A stretch of 64,000 nt of DNA from Flavobacterium swingsii (GCF_900111965.1 NZ_FOJT01000004.1:1-64000), one strand, 5' to 3'. Shown: positions 9,466-17,501, counted from the stretch's first letter. Translations and numbers: made by a program. Notes: generated by a model from the letters alone, not told the origin.

Positions 9466-9473
9466 TATTTTTG
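9466..9473 (+). promoter_or_regulatory. Promoter -7 element of the seven-repeat secreted protein
   Basis: TATTTTTG fits TAnnTTTG and is followed by 18 nt to the ATG at 9492. A TTG at 9437-9439 is somewhat far upstream. Confidence 0.55.
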
Positions 9474-9491
9474 CGGCTAATTTAAATTTTT

Positions 9492-10970
9492 ATGAAAATA
9501 AAATTACTTTTTATCGCATCATTCGTTTTTAGTTTCTTTACTACTTCTTTAAACGCTCAAACACAATTAGGTACTGATATTAATGGAGAATTGGCGGGAG
9601 ACGAATCAGGTTCTCGTGTTTCAATATCTCGCGATGGTACCACATTAGCTATCGGTGCTTATAAAAACGACGGAAATGGTAATAGCTCAGGACACGCAAG
9701 AATATATCGTTATAACGGAACTAATTGGATAAAATTAGGAGCTGATCTTGATGGGGAAGCGGCAGTAGATCAATTTGGCATTGGAATTAGTTTGTCTGAT
9801 GATGGAAATATTGTTGCAATTGGCTCTAATCAAAATAGTCAAAGCGCACCTGCATCTGGACATGTTAGAATATATTCATATAATGGAACTGAATGGGTAC
9901 AATTAGGTGCTGATATAGATGGTTTACCACACGCAGAAAATCTTTCTGTTCCAGCTCTTTCTGCAGACGGAACAATTGTAGCCATTGGCGCTTTAAACCA
10001 TGATGGGACAGGAGATGGAATAGGAAGGGTTGTTGTTTACAATTATGACGGAAGTCAATGGGTACAAATGGGAAATAATATTTATGGAGAAGCAAACGCA
10101 GATTTCTCTGGCGAATCAGTTTCTATAGCGGCAAATGGTTTAAGGTTAGCAATTGGAGCAACAGGTAATGATGATAATGGATCGAGTTCTGGACAAGTAA
10201 GAGTATATGACTATAACGGAACTAATTGGGTACAAACGGGAAACGATATTAACGGAGAAGGAATAAGTGATTTTTCTGGATATGTTTCTTTTTCTGGTGA
10301 CGGAACTACTTTAGCTGTTGGAGCTCGATTTAATAATGGTAATGGTGTTGATTCTGGTCAAGTTAAAGTATATCGTTACAATGGCACAAACTGGGTGCGA
10401 ATAGGAAATAATATTTATGGAGAAGCTGCAGGTGACGCTTTAGGAAGTAGCGTAAGTTTGTCTTTTGATGGGACAATATTAGCTGCTGGAGCTCCTCGAA
10501 ACAACGGAAATGGTACCCGTTCTGGAAGCACCCGAATCTATCAATACAATGGCACTAATTGGATTCAAAGAGGGATAGATATTAATGGTGAAGCTGCTGA
10601 TGATTATTCTGGATTTGGAGTGTCATTATCATCTAACGGAACAAGAGTAGCAATTGGAGCTTTATTAAATGATGGAAACGGTACAGATTCTGGTCATGTT
10701 CGTGTATATAATTTATCTGCAATTTTATCTTCTGATAGTTTTGTTTTAGAGAATTTTAAAATATTCCCTAATCCTACTTCAGAAAAAGTAATCATTACAT
10801 TACAGGAAAACCTACAACTAGAAAAAGTAACTATTTACAATACGTTAGGACAATTCATTAAAACCGAAAAAAACAATATTATTAATGTAACTGGTTTTGC
10901 AAAAGGAAGCTACTTTTTTGAAATAATTACCAATAAAGGAAAAGCAACTAAAACCATTGTAATTCAATAA
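9492..10970 (+). CDS. Secreted seven-repeat (propeller-like) protein with T9SS type A sorting domain
   Basis: This 492-residue protein starts with a signal peptide (hydrophobic run, then S-L-N-A-Q). Residues about 24-410 hold seven units of roughly 56 residues with a shared pattern: G-x-D-I-x-G-E, S-G-x-x-V-S-L-S-x-D-G-T, A-I-G-A, N-D-G-N-G, S-G-x-V-R-V-Y, and Y-N-G-T-N-W-V-Q. Exactly seven units fits a single closed seven-bladed beta-propeller, resembling FG-GAP/integrin-like blades. The last about 80 residues (I-F-P-N-P-T-S, then K-T-I-V-I-Q) are a type A T9SS sorting domain. The protein should be exported to the cell surface or medium; its ligand is unknown. It has its own promoter and terminator. 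Confidence 0.85.
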   Translation: MKIKLLFIASFVFSFFTTSLNAQTQLGTDINGELAGDESGSRVSISRDGTTLAIGAYKNDGNGNSSGHARIYRYNGTNWIKLGADLDGEAAVDQFGIGISLSDDGNIVAIGSNQNSQSAPASGHVRIYSYNGTEWVQLGADIDGLPHAENLSVPALSADGTIVAIGALNHDGTGDGIGRVVVYNYDGSQWVQMGNNIYGEANADFSGESVSIAANGLRLAIGATGNDDNGSSSGQVRVYDYNGTNWVQTGNDINGEGISDFSGYVSFSGDGTTLAVGARFNNGNGVDSGQVKVYRYNGTNWVRIGNNIYGEAAGDALGSSVSLSFDGTILAAGAPRNNGNGTRSGSTRIYQYNGTNWIQRGIDINGEAADDYSGFGVSLSSNGTRVAIGALLNDGNGTDSGHVRVYNLSAILSSDSFVLENFKIFPNPTSEKVIITLQENLQLEKVTIYNTLGQFIKTEKNNIINVTGFAKGSYFFEIITNKGKATKTIVIQ

Positions 10971-10990
10971 ATTGAAAAAATAATTTAAGG

Positions 10991-11019
10991 AAAAGCCGAG
11001 TAAATACTCGGCTTTTTTT
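10991..11019 (+). terminator. Rho-independent terminator
   Basis: A GC-containing hairpin (AAAAGCCGAGT, loop AAAT, ACTCGGCTTTT) followed by a T-run ends the 9492-10970 gene. Confidence 0.9.
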
Positions 11020-11040
11020 ATACAAAAAACATTAAAAATT

Positions 11041-11590
11041 TACATTGTTAACAACCAAACGCAATTCCTTGATATTCAGTTAACGCTAACTTAACAACTT
11101 TTGTTGACAACTTTAGAAAGAATTTTAGAAGTTTTTTTTGGAAGTTTAAATTTAAATTGTAATCCAAAACCGAGAATCAAAATCCTAATTTAGTTTGGTG
11201 TTTTTTTATGAAACTTATCATTATAAAAAAGTAGTTTATCAACAAAATTTCACGAAAATCTTATTTACAAAAAGTATAATTTTTTAATTATTAACAGTTG
11301 TTAATAGCTTTTTAAAATAAGTTTAAAATCAACATTTTAACTATTTAAAAACATGTTGATAAGTCATTATAAAATCATACAACTCAAATATGACAGCAAA
11401 TAAAATTAAAGTTATAGTAACTATTAACACGCTATCATAACCATTAATAAATTATTTAAATTTAAATTTTCTTTTTGTAATATTTAATAAATGTTGACAA
11501 CTTTAAAAAAATCTAAAAGTTATATTTTCTTTAAAACTGAATTCTAAATTCTGAAATCTAATATCTTATTCGTAAATTTCAACTTTATAA
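11041..11590. other. Gene-free AT-rich region with DnaA-box-like repeats; candidate oriC
   Basis: No plausible gene lies between the terminator at 11019 and rnr. The stretch is very AT-rich and holds TTATCAACA (11236-11244) and its reverse complement TGTTGATAA (11354-11362), each one base from the DnaA box TTATCCACA. A 14-base direct repeat, TGTTGACAACTTTA, occurs at 11102-11115 and 11492-11505. There is a palindrome TTGTTAACAA (11045-11054) and an inverted repeat TATTAAC/GTTAATA (11289-11306). A-T runs such as TTTAAATTTAAA near 11144-11159 and 11455-11469 could unwind. The rpiB operon runs leftward and the rnr block rightward. The oriC call is inference; skew analysis or DnaA binding would be needed. 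A possible rnr -7 box (TAAATTTC, one mismatch) is at 11573-11580. Confidence 0.45.
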
Positions 11591-11599
11591 AAATGAATT

Positions 11600-13777
11600 A
11601 TGAGTAAAATGCCAAAAAAGTTTGGAAAAAAAGAGAAAACGTTCTCTGAGAAAATATTAAAAATACTATCACAAAATGCCAATAAACCGTTTAATTATAA
11701 ACAAATATGTGCTGTTTTAGAATTAGATGATACTAAAAGTAGAAATGAAATTATTAAGGATTTAAAAATTCTAGCTTCACAAAAAGTTATTATTGAAACC
11801 GAACCAGGAAAATATCTTGTAAAAGCCATTTCACAAGACTATTACGAAGGAAAAATAGACATGACTTCTCGAAAAACAGCTTATTTTATCTGTCCTGATT
11901 TCGGAGAAGATGTATTTATTCCAACCAATAACTTAAATCACGCTTTAGATAAAGACATTGTAAAAGTTTACGTCTATAACCGAAGAAAAGGAAAACGTCC
12001 TGAAGGAGAAGTTATAGAAGTCGTAGAACGAGCCAAAACCGATTTTGTAGGTGTAATAGATATTCAGAAGAATTTTGCCTTTGTAAGCACTGCAAATCCT
12101 AAAATGTATACGGATATTTTTATTCCGTTAGCAAAAATTGGAGAAGCAGAACAAGGTGATGTCGTTTTAGTTCATATCGAAGATTGGCCTAAAAAAGCCG
12201 ATTCTCCTTTTGGATCAGTTATTAAAGTTTTAGGAAAACCAGGAGAACACGATACCGAAATTCATGCAATTTTAGCAGAATATGGTTTACCAGCAGAATT
12301 CCCTGTAGAAATAGAAGTTTTTGCCCAAAAAATAGATACTTCAATACAAGAAAGCGAAATTGCAAAACGTCGCGATATGCGAGATACATTAACTTTTACT
12401 ATCGATCCAAAAGATGCTAAAGATTTTGATGATGCACTTTCGTTCAAAAAATTAGAAAACGGAAACTACGAAATAGGAATTCACATTGCCGATGTTTCTC
12501 ATTATCTTCAAGAAGGAACAATTCTAGATGACGAAGCGTATCAACGTGCAACATCAGTTTATTTAGTTGATAGAGTTGTACCAATGTTGCCAGAAGTTTT
12601 ATCAAATTTTGCTTGTTCATTACGACCAAATGAAGAAAAATATACGTTTTCAGCTATTTTTGAAATTGATGAAAAAACAAACGTTGTTAACCAATGGTTT
12701 GGAAGAACAGTAATCAATTCGAACCAACGTTTTGCTTACGAAGAAGCGCAATATATCATAGAAACCAAAGACAATACTATTCCTATCGAAACTTCAATTA
12801 CAGGAAGTTCTTATGTAGTTTCGGATGAAATTGTAGCTGCAACATTAAAATTAGATGATTTAGCAAAAATTATGCGTCGCAAACGTATGAATGACGGAGC
12901 TATTTCTTTTGATAAAGTAGAAGTAAAATTCAATTTAAGCGAAGACGGAGAACCAGAAGGTGTCTTTTTTAAAGTTTCTAAAGATGCCAATCATCTTATC
13001 GAAGAATTCATGTTATTAGCCAACAGAAAAGTGGCTGAATATATTGGTAAACAAAAGAAAACCTTTATTTACAGAATTCACGACGAACCAAATGAAGATA
13101 AATTATTTGCAATGCAAGCTGTAATTGCAAAATTTGGTTATAAAATAGATTTTAGAGGTGGCGAAATCTCTAAATCTCTAAACGCTTTAATGGAAGAAGT
13201 AAACGGAAAAAAAGAGCAAAATCTTATTGATACTTTAGCGATTCGAACGATGAGTAAAGCTAAATATTCGACAGATAATATTGGTCATTACGGTTTAGCT
13301 TTCGATTATTATTCTCATTTTACTTCACCAATTCGTCGTTATCCAGACGTTATGGTTCATAGATTATTGCAATTTTATTTAGATGGAGGAAAATCTGTCG
13401 ACGAGGAAACGTACGAAACAAAATGCCAGCATACATCAAATATGGAAGGTTTAGCAACCAATGCCGAACGTGATTCTATAAAATATATGCAAGTAAAATA
13501 TATGCAAAATCATCAAGATCAGGAGTTTTTGGGTGTAATTTCTGGCGTGACTGAATGGGGAATTTATGTAGAAATCATCGAAAATAAATGCGAAGGAATG
13601 GTTCGTATTCGTGATATAAAAGACGATTATTACACTTTCGATGAAAAACAATATGCTTTGGTTGGCGAAATTTCTAAATCTTTATTACAATTAGGTGACG
13701 AAGTTTGGGTTAAAGTAAAAAATGCCGATTTAGTGAAGAAACAATTAGATTTTAATTTCTTAAGAAGAAAAGAGTAA
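11600..13777 (+). CDS. rnr: Ribonuclease R
   Basis: This 725-residue protein is a 3'-to-5' exoribonuclease of the RNase II/R family, which degrades structured RNA. It has an N-terminal winged-helix segment (about residues 15-70), two cold-shock-like OB domains (about 75-220), the RNB catalytic domain starting near 260 with T-I-D-P-K-D-A-K-D-F-D-D-A, whose aspartates bind the metals, and a C-terminal S1 domain (about 640-720). F-T-S-P-I-R-R-Y-P-D is the conserved RNB segment. An ATG at 11593 is out of frame; 11600 starts M-S-K-M-P-K-K. The DUF2807 gene follows after 6 nt and is probably co-transcribed. The gene borders the candidate replication origin. Confidence 0.96.
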   Translation: MSKMPKKFGKKEKTFSEKILKILSQNANKPFNYKQICAVLELDDTKSRNEIIKDLKILASQKVIIETEPGKYLVKAISQDYYEGKIDMTSRKTAYFICPDFGEDVFIPTNNLNHALDKDIVKVYVYNRRKGKRPEGEVIEVVERAKTDFVGVIDIQKNFAFVSTANPKMYTDIFIPLAKIGEAEQGDVVLVHIEDWPKKADSPFGSVIKVLGKPGEHDTEIHAILAEYGLPAEFPVEIEVFAQKIDTSIQESEIAKRRDMRDTLTFTIDPKDAKDFDDALSFKKLENGNYEIGIHIADVSHYLQEGTILDDEAYQRATSVYLVDRVVPMLPEVLSNFACSLRPNEEKYTFSAIFEIDEKTNVVNQWFGRTVINSNQRFAYEEAQYIIETKDNTIPIETSITGSSYVVSDEIVAATLKLDDLAKIMRRKRMNDGAISFDKVEVKFNLSEDGEPEGVFFKVSKDANHLIEEFMLLANRKVAEYIGKQKKTFIYRIHDEPNEDKLFAMQAVIAKFGYKIDFRGGEISKSLNALMEEVNGKKEQNLIDTLAIRTMSKAKYSTDNIGHYGLAFDYYSHFTSPIRRYPDVMVHRLLQFYLDGGKSVDEETYETKCQHTSNMEGLATNAERDSIKYMQVKYMQNHQDQEFLGVISGVTEWGIYVEIIENKCEGMVRIRDIKDDYYTFDEKQYALVGEISKSLLQLGDEVWVKVKNADLVKKQLDFNFLRRKE

Positions 13778-13783
13778 TTAAGT

Positions 13784-14461
13784 ATGAGAAAACTATTTAT
13801 AATTTCATTTTTCATTTTAGCCAATGTAATCTCAGCTCAAGTAACTAAAAACCTTGGCGATTTTACTAAAGTAACCGCTTTTGATAAAATTTCGGTTCAG
13901 TTAATAAAAATAGATTCAACTGAAAATAAAATAGAAATTTCAGGAGATTTAGCTAATGAAGTAGAAATTATAACTATCAAAAATGAATTAAAAATAAGAA
14001 TGTCTTTATCAAAAGCATTAAAAGGAAATGATATTGTTGCAAAAGTTTATTTTAAAAATTTAGAAGCACTTGAAGCAAATGAAGGAAGTTATATTTCTTG
14101 CGATTCGGTACTTTCTGCGACAAATTTTAATCTCATTGCGAAAGAAGGATCTCAGATAAAAGTTAACATTTCTTCCAAAAAAATATCAGTAAAATCGATG
14201 CAAGGTTCGGTTATAAAATTAGAAGGAACCACTCAAAATTTAGAAGCAATACTAAATACAGCAGGAGCTTTGCAAGCAAAAAACTGTACAACATCTCAAG
14301 CAACAGTATCAATAACTGCTGGTGGCGATGCAGATTTTACCGCAACAGATTATGTAGATGCAAAGGTAAAAGCCGGCGGAACAATAACTATTTACGGTAA
14401 TCCAAAACAAGTAGATGAGAAAACAATTTTAGGAGGAAGTATCATAATAAGCAAACGATAG
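13784..14461 (+). CDS. Secreted DUF2807 (head GIN-type) beta-helix protein
   Basis: This 225-residue protein has a signal peptide (ending V-I-S-A-Q) and a body typical of the head GIN/DUF2807 family of Bacteroidetes envelope proteins. It opens with D-F-T-K-V-T-A-F-D-K-I-S-V-Q-L, continues with many short strand-turn repeats rich in Ser/Ala/Gly (E-G-S-Y-I-S-C-D, K-E-G-S-Q-I-K, M-Q-G-S-V-I-K-L) and ends G-G-x-I-x-x-Y-G-N-P-K-Q-V. These repeats suggest a beta-helix or stacked beta-fold in the periplasm or on the outer membrane. Its role is unknown, and database names suggesting an autotransporter adhesin are not supported by anything here. It starts 6 nt after rnr. Confidence 0.8.
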   Translation: MRKLFIISFFILANVISAQVTKNLGDFTKVTAFDKISVQLIKIDSTENKIEISGDLANEVEIITIKNELKIRMSLSKALKGNDIVAKVYFKNLEALEANEGSYISCDSVLSATNFNLIAKEGSQIKVNISSKKISVKSMQGSVIKLEGTTQNLEAILNTAGALQAKNCTTSQATVSITAGGDADFTATDYVDAKVKAGGTITIYGNPKQVDEKTILGGSIIISKR

Positions 14462-14517
14462 TTATTTTAAAATTTAAATTTTAACTTGCGTCATCGGAAT
14501 ATTAATTAAAAAACTTT

Positions 14518-15201
14518 ATGATTCAATATATTTTAGGTAACGGAATCCCATTAGGAATATTTTTAAGTTTCATGATAGGACCAGTATTTTTTGTACTCCT
14601 AGAAATTAGTATTACCAAAGGTTTTCGTGCTGCTTTAATCTTTGATTTAGGCGTTATTCTTGCCGATGTTTTTTTTATAGGTGTGGCCTATTTAGGAAGT
14701 TACCGATTAATTCAGAGTCTAAAAGACGATCCAGCTTTGTTTATTTTCGGAGGTATTATCATGGTAACTTATGGATTAATTTCTTATTTCAAACTTCGTA
14801 AAGCACACAAAGCCGAAGTAGAAGAAGAAGCAGTCGAATTAATCAAAAAAGACTATTTAAACCTATTTATAAAAGGATTTTTACTCAATTTTATCAACAT
14901 AGGAGTTTTGGGTTTTTGGTTGTTAATCATTATAACCTTTGTACCTAAAATGCACATGGAACTTTCTAATGTTATTTGGTTTTTTACCACGGTTATCGTT
15001 ACTTATATCATTACAGATATTGGTAAAATACTTTTATCTAAACAATTAAGAAACAAATTAACTACAGAGAATATTATAAAAATTAAAAAAGTAAGCAGTA
15101 TTTTATTAATTGTTTTTGGTATTTTTTTGTTATCACAAGGCTGGTTTCCTAGTGACAAAACCTTTGTAACCAATACAATTGAGAAGATTGAGAAAAAGTA
15201 A
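14518..15201 (+). CDS. LysE family translocator
   Basis: This 227-residue integral membrane protein has about six hydrophobic helices and the LysE/RhtB hallmark near the N-terminus (L-G-I-F-L-S-F-M-I-G-P-V-F-F-V-L-L, then I-S-I-T-K-G-F-R-A-A-L). The family exports amino acids or related small molecules across the inner membrane; the substrate here cannot be predicted. A charged cytoplasmic loop (K-L-R-K-A-H-K-A-E-V-E-E-E) lies between helices 3 and 4, which is usual for the flavobacterial branch. It lies 56 nt after the DUF2807 gene with no terminator between, so it may be read through from rnr. Confidence 0.88.
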   Translation: MIQYILGNGIPLGIFLSFMIGPVFFVLLEISITKGFRAALIFDLGVILADVFFIGVAYLGSYRLIQSLKDDPALFIFGGIIMVTYGLISYFKLRKAHKAEVEEEAVELIKKDYLNLFIKGFLLNFINIGVLGFWLLIIITFVPKMHMELSNVIWFFTTVIVTYIITDIGKILLSKQLRNKLTTENIIKIKKVSSILLIVFGIFLLSQGWFPSDKTFVTNTIEKIEKK

Positions 15202-15273
15202 ATTTTATTATTTTGCACCCAATTTATGCTGAATTAATTTCAGTGATTTTATAAAATTTGATTAACACCAACT

Positions 15274-15951
15274 ATGAAAAAACTTTTACTTTTATTATTA
15301 TTTTCTTTACCCCTTTTTGCTCAAAACGATTCAATTCCAGTAGTAAAACCAAACTTATCATTAATTGGATTAAACAAACTAAATTTTGTTTATAAAGGGA
15401 TTTTAAATCCTTTTTTGGTTAATGTAAAAGATTCGAAACCTTTCAAAGTTAAAGGGGAATCGGTTTTACAAAACATTGATGGTACTTATAGTATCAAACC
15501 TAAAACATTAAAAGACACTAAAGTTCAGGTTGAAATACAAACATCCGATTCTACTAAAGTTATCGAAGAACACATTTTTAGAACAAAAGAATTACCCTAT
15601 GCCGCTTTACTTGTAAACAAAAAAGGTTGTATTAATGGAGAGTGTACGATTGAAATGTCAAGTAAAGAGCTTTTAAATGCTGAAATTACAGTTAAATTAA
15701 TCGACTATCTGTTAGATTATAACATCACGGTTACAAGCTTTAGAATTCATTTATCAAATTCAAATGGTGATTTCTTAGACAGTTTTGAAGTAAAAGGAGA
15801 CAAAATACCACAAGATATTTATGAAGCTATTGCCGCTAACGATAAAGCTACTTTAATTGTGATTCATAAGTTTACTTTCGCCTCCGATATTGGTTTATCC
15901 ATCATGAAAACTCCTGTGGTGAAGATTAGGAGAATATTGGAAACTAAGTAG
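15274..15951 (+). CDS. Secreted GldM C-terminal-domain-like protein, copy 1
   Basis: This 225-residue protein has a signal peptide (M-K-K-L-L then L-P-L-F-A-Q). The rest resembles only the two last periplasmic domains (D3-D4) of GldM/PorM, the T9SS motor shaft. Landmarks are L-N-K-L-N-F-V-Y-K-G-I-L-N-P-F in the place of GldM's V-V-Y-R-G-x-x-N-P-I, then E-E-H-I-F-R-T-K-E-L-P, a second beta domain (about 110-215) and K-T-P-V-V-K-I-R-R at the end. The N-terminal membrane helix and D1-D2 of GldM are absent. It contains a Cys pair (K-G-C-I-N-G-E-C) not seen in its neighbour. It is a paralogue of the next gene, 62 nt downstream. The family match is clear; a T9SS-related role is inference. Confidence 0.72.
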   Translation: MKKLLLLLLFSLPLFAQNDSIPVVKPNLSLIGLNKLNFVYKGILNPFLVNVKDSKPFKVKGESVLQNIDGTYSIKPKTLKDTKVQVEIQTSDSTKVIEEHIFRTKELPYAALLVNKKGCINGECTIEMSSKELLNAEITVKLIDYLLDYNITVTSFRIHLSNSNGDFLDSFEVKGDKIPQDIYEAIAANDKATLIVIHKFTFASDIGLSIMKTPVVKIRRILETK

Positions 15952-16013
15952 TTTTTAACTCTTCAAACAAATAATAAAAGGGAATTTCTAGAGTATATAA
16001 ATAAAGTCTTATT

Positions 16014-16670
16014 ATGAAAAAACTATTGTTTTTATTACTATTTCCTATTGTAGTATTTCCTCAAAATGACTCCATTTCTCCTGTTAAAAAAGGTAATATT
16101 TCTGTCGTTTCTGCTGATAGAATGAATGTAGTTTATCGAGGTATTCAAAATCCTATTTCTATTGCTGTAAATAATGCCAAATCTTATAAAATTACTGGCG
16201 ATGGTGTTTCACAAAATGAAGATGGAAAATATGTCTTACGTGCTGGAGCAGGAACGGAAACAAAAGTGATTGTTGAGATTGAAAAATTAGATGGTGCTAA
16301 AGTTACTGAAGAACATATTTTTAGGATAAAAGGTTTACCAAAACCGATTGGTACTTTAAATGATGAATATTCTACAAACGGTAGTGTTTTGAGATTTACC
16401 AAAGAAGAATTAAAAAAAGCCATAGTTAATTATAAAATGATTGATTTTTTATTTAATATTAATCCTGAAGTAACTCAATTCAATCTATCAATTAACAATA
16501 AATCAATTACTGTTGAAGGAAATAAATTTAATAATGAGGCTCTAAAAATTATTAATTCTGCGAAAAAGAGAGATTATTTAATAATTTCAAATATTAAAAC
16601 AAATTATATGAGTCCTGAGGCATGTTTTCCCCGTTCGCCAGCACCTATATCTTTTAAAGTTGTTAATTAA
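16014..16670 (+). CDS. Secreted GldM C-terminal-domain-like protein, copy 2
   Basis: This 218-residue protein carries a signal peptide (M-K-K-L-L then V-V-F-P-Q), followed by a near-textbook GldM D3 start: S-V-V-S-A-D-R-M-N-V-V-Y-R-G-I-Q-N-P-I-S-I. V-T-E-E-H-I-F-R-I-K-G-L-P-K-P-I-G-T-L marks the D3-D4 hinge, and D4 (about 118-218) ends S-P-A-P-I-S-F-K-V. As in copy 1, the membrane helix and D1-D2 are missing, so it is a stand-alone periplasmic form of the part of GldM that contacts the outer-membrane-side ring. It is closer to GldM than copy 1. It could be a binding partner or competitor of GldM, or serve another system; sequence alone does not decide. Confidence 0.78.
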   Translation: MKKLLFLLLFPIVVFPQNDSISPVKKGNISVVSADRMNVVYRGIQNPISIAVNNAKSYKITGDGVSQNEDGKYVLRAGAGTETKVIVEIEKLDGAKVTEEHIFRIKGLPKPIGTLNDEYSTNGSVLRFTKEELKKAIVNYKMIDFLFNINPEVTQFNLSINNKSITVEGNKFNNEALKIINSAKKRDYLIISNIKTNYMSPEACFPRSPAPISFKVVN

Positions 16671-16683
16671 ATCCCATAAAAAA

Positions 16684-16714
16684 ACCTCTAAATTTCTTTG
16701 AAGGTTTTAGAGGT
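16684..16714 (-). terminator. Hairpin with minus-strand T-run, probably ending tRNA-Cys transcription
   Basis: A 9-bp stem (ACCTCTAAA 16684-16692 with TTTAGAGGT 16706-16714) is preceded on the plus strand by a run of A, which reads as T on the minus strand. This fits termination of leftward transcription from tRNA-Cys or folB. Confidence 0.5.
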
Positions 16715-16718
16715 ATCT

Positions 16719-16749
16719 CCCGCGATAGCCATCGGGACGGATTCGAACC
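16719..16749 (-). pseudogene. tRNA T-arm fragment next to a GATAGCC/ATCGGG palindrome
   Basis: On the minus strand GGTTCGAATCC (16739-16749) is a perfect T-arm core, yet the bases upstream of it (ATATAT) show no anticodon or D-arm. It runs directly into an imperfect palindrome, CCCGCGATAGCCATCGGG (16719-16736, plus strand). This looks like the 3' remnant of a tRNA gene fused to a short palindromic repeat. It is 70 nt downstream of the intact tRNA-Cys, on the same strand. The call is tentative. Confidence 0.4.
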
Positions 16750-16818
16750 ATATATTTAATTAATTTTTTCTAAAAATTTTCCACAAAAAAAAGAGACACA
16801 TTTCTGTATCTCTTCTTG

Positions 16819-16889
16819 AGGCATCGTCCGGATTCGAACCGGAGTAGGAGCTTTTGCAGAGCCCAGCCTAGCCGCTCGGCCACGACGCC
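16819..16889 (-). tRNA. tRNA-Cys (anticodon GCA)
   Basis: The minus strand folds as a complete 71-nt cloverleaf. The acceptor is GGCGTCG with CGATGCC (one G-T pair), the D-arm contains GGCCGAGCGGCTAGGC, the anticodon stem GGGCT/AGCTC encloses loop CTGCAAA with anticodon GCA, and the T-arm is CTCCGGTTCGAATCCGGAC. The discriminator is T and no CCA is encoded (CAA follows). A promoter with -33 and -7 elements lies just upstream. Confidence 0.95.
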
Positions 16890-16906
16890 CTTTGTTTAGC
16901 GGATTG

Positions 16907-16936
16907 CAAATATAAGAAACTATTAATAATTAACAA
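16907..16936 (-). promoter_or_regulatory. tRNA-Cys promoter
   Basis: On the minus strand TATATTTG (16907-16914) is an exact -7 box with TTG (16934-16936) 19 nt upstream, the best-fitting promoter in the window. Its -33 element lies inside the palindromic repeats between tRNA-Cys and folB. Confidence 0.75.
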
Positions 16937-16976
16937 TTGATAATTACAAATTTTTAAAAATTATCAATTGATAATT
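16928..16976. repeat. AATTATCAATTG palindromic repeats downstream of folB
   Basis: AATTATCAATTGATAATT (16959-16976) is a perfect 18-base palindrome. CAATTGATAATT (16934-16945) and AATTATCAATTG (16959-16970) form a 12-bp hairpin with a 13-nt loop. It may end folB transcription. Confidence 0.7.
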
Positions 16977-16994
16977 ATCATTTATCAATTAATT

Positions 16995-17354
16995 CTAGTT
17001 TCTATATTCTTCCATTTCAATCGTAACCGCTTCAACATCACCACCAATAGGCGGATTTAATTTAGAAACAGCCACAATAATTCTAGAAACAGAAGCTATT
17101 TCTGAAAAGATTCTTGTTATAATTCTGTTGGCTACATGTTCTAATAAATGCGAACGAATCGCCATTTCTTCGACTACAATTCGGTTCAAAAGTACATAAT
17201 CGACCGTATCTTTTAAGTTATCTGACAAAGAAGAACGGCGTAAATCGGTTTTTATCTCTAAATCAACTTTGTAATCCGAACCAATTTTTCCCTCTTCGAT
17301 CAAACAACCATGATAAGAAAAAGTACGTATGTTTTTTAGTTTTATAATGCCCAT
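16995..17354 (-). CDS. folB: Dihydroneopterin aldolase
   Basis: From the ATG at 17354 this is a 119-residue FolB, which cleaves 7,8-dihydroneopterin to 6-hydroxymethyl-dihydropterin in folate synthesis. The family start I-I-K-L-K-N-I-R-T-F-S-Y-H-G-C is seen, with the Y-H-G motif, then D-T-V-D-Y-V-L-L-N and L-L-E-H-V-A-N-R-I containing the conserved Leu-Glu-His, and K-L-N-P-P-I-G-G-D near the end with the catalytic-site lysine. An in-frame ATG at 17396 would add 14 polar residues (N-K-Q-I-H-K-S-T-N) not typical of FolB; I prefer the shorter form. It is divergent from glnS. Confidence 0.92.
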   Translation of the reverse strand: MGIIKLKNIRTFSYHGCLIEEGKIGSDYKVDLEIKTDLRRSSLSDNLKDTVDYVLLNRIVVEEMAIRSHLLEHVANRIITRIFSEIASVSRIIVAVSKLNPPIGGDVEAVTIEMEEYRN

Positions 17355-17445
17355 TTTGAGTTTATTTGTGGATTTGTGAATTTGTTTATTCGACAATATT
17401 GCTTAAATACTCGATTTTTAGTCATCATTTATCAAATAACCAAAC

Positions 17446-17461
17446 CAACGATTAACCAAAT
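17446..17461. repeat. Dispersed 16-mer CAACGATTAACCAAAT
   Basis: The same 16 bases occur at 38096-38111, inside a short tandem repeat. Both lie shortly before plus-strand genes. Confidence 0.5.
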
Positions 17462-17475
17462 AGCCAACATTTATT

Positions 17476-17483
17476 TATCTTTG
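17476..17483 (+). promoter_or_regulatory. glnS promoter -7 element
   Basis: TATCTTTG fits TAnnTTTG and is 18 nt before the ATG at 17502. No clear TTG is seen at -33. Confidence 0.6.
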
Positions 17484-17501
17484 CTAAAATTATACAAAAT
17501 T

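Noticed and set aside
17376-17501. Upstream start for glnS
   Set aside because: It would overlap folB and include the glnS promoter; family alignment begins at the ATG at 17502.
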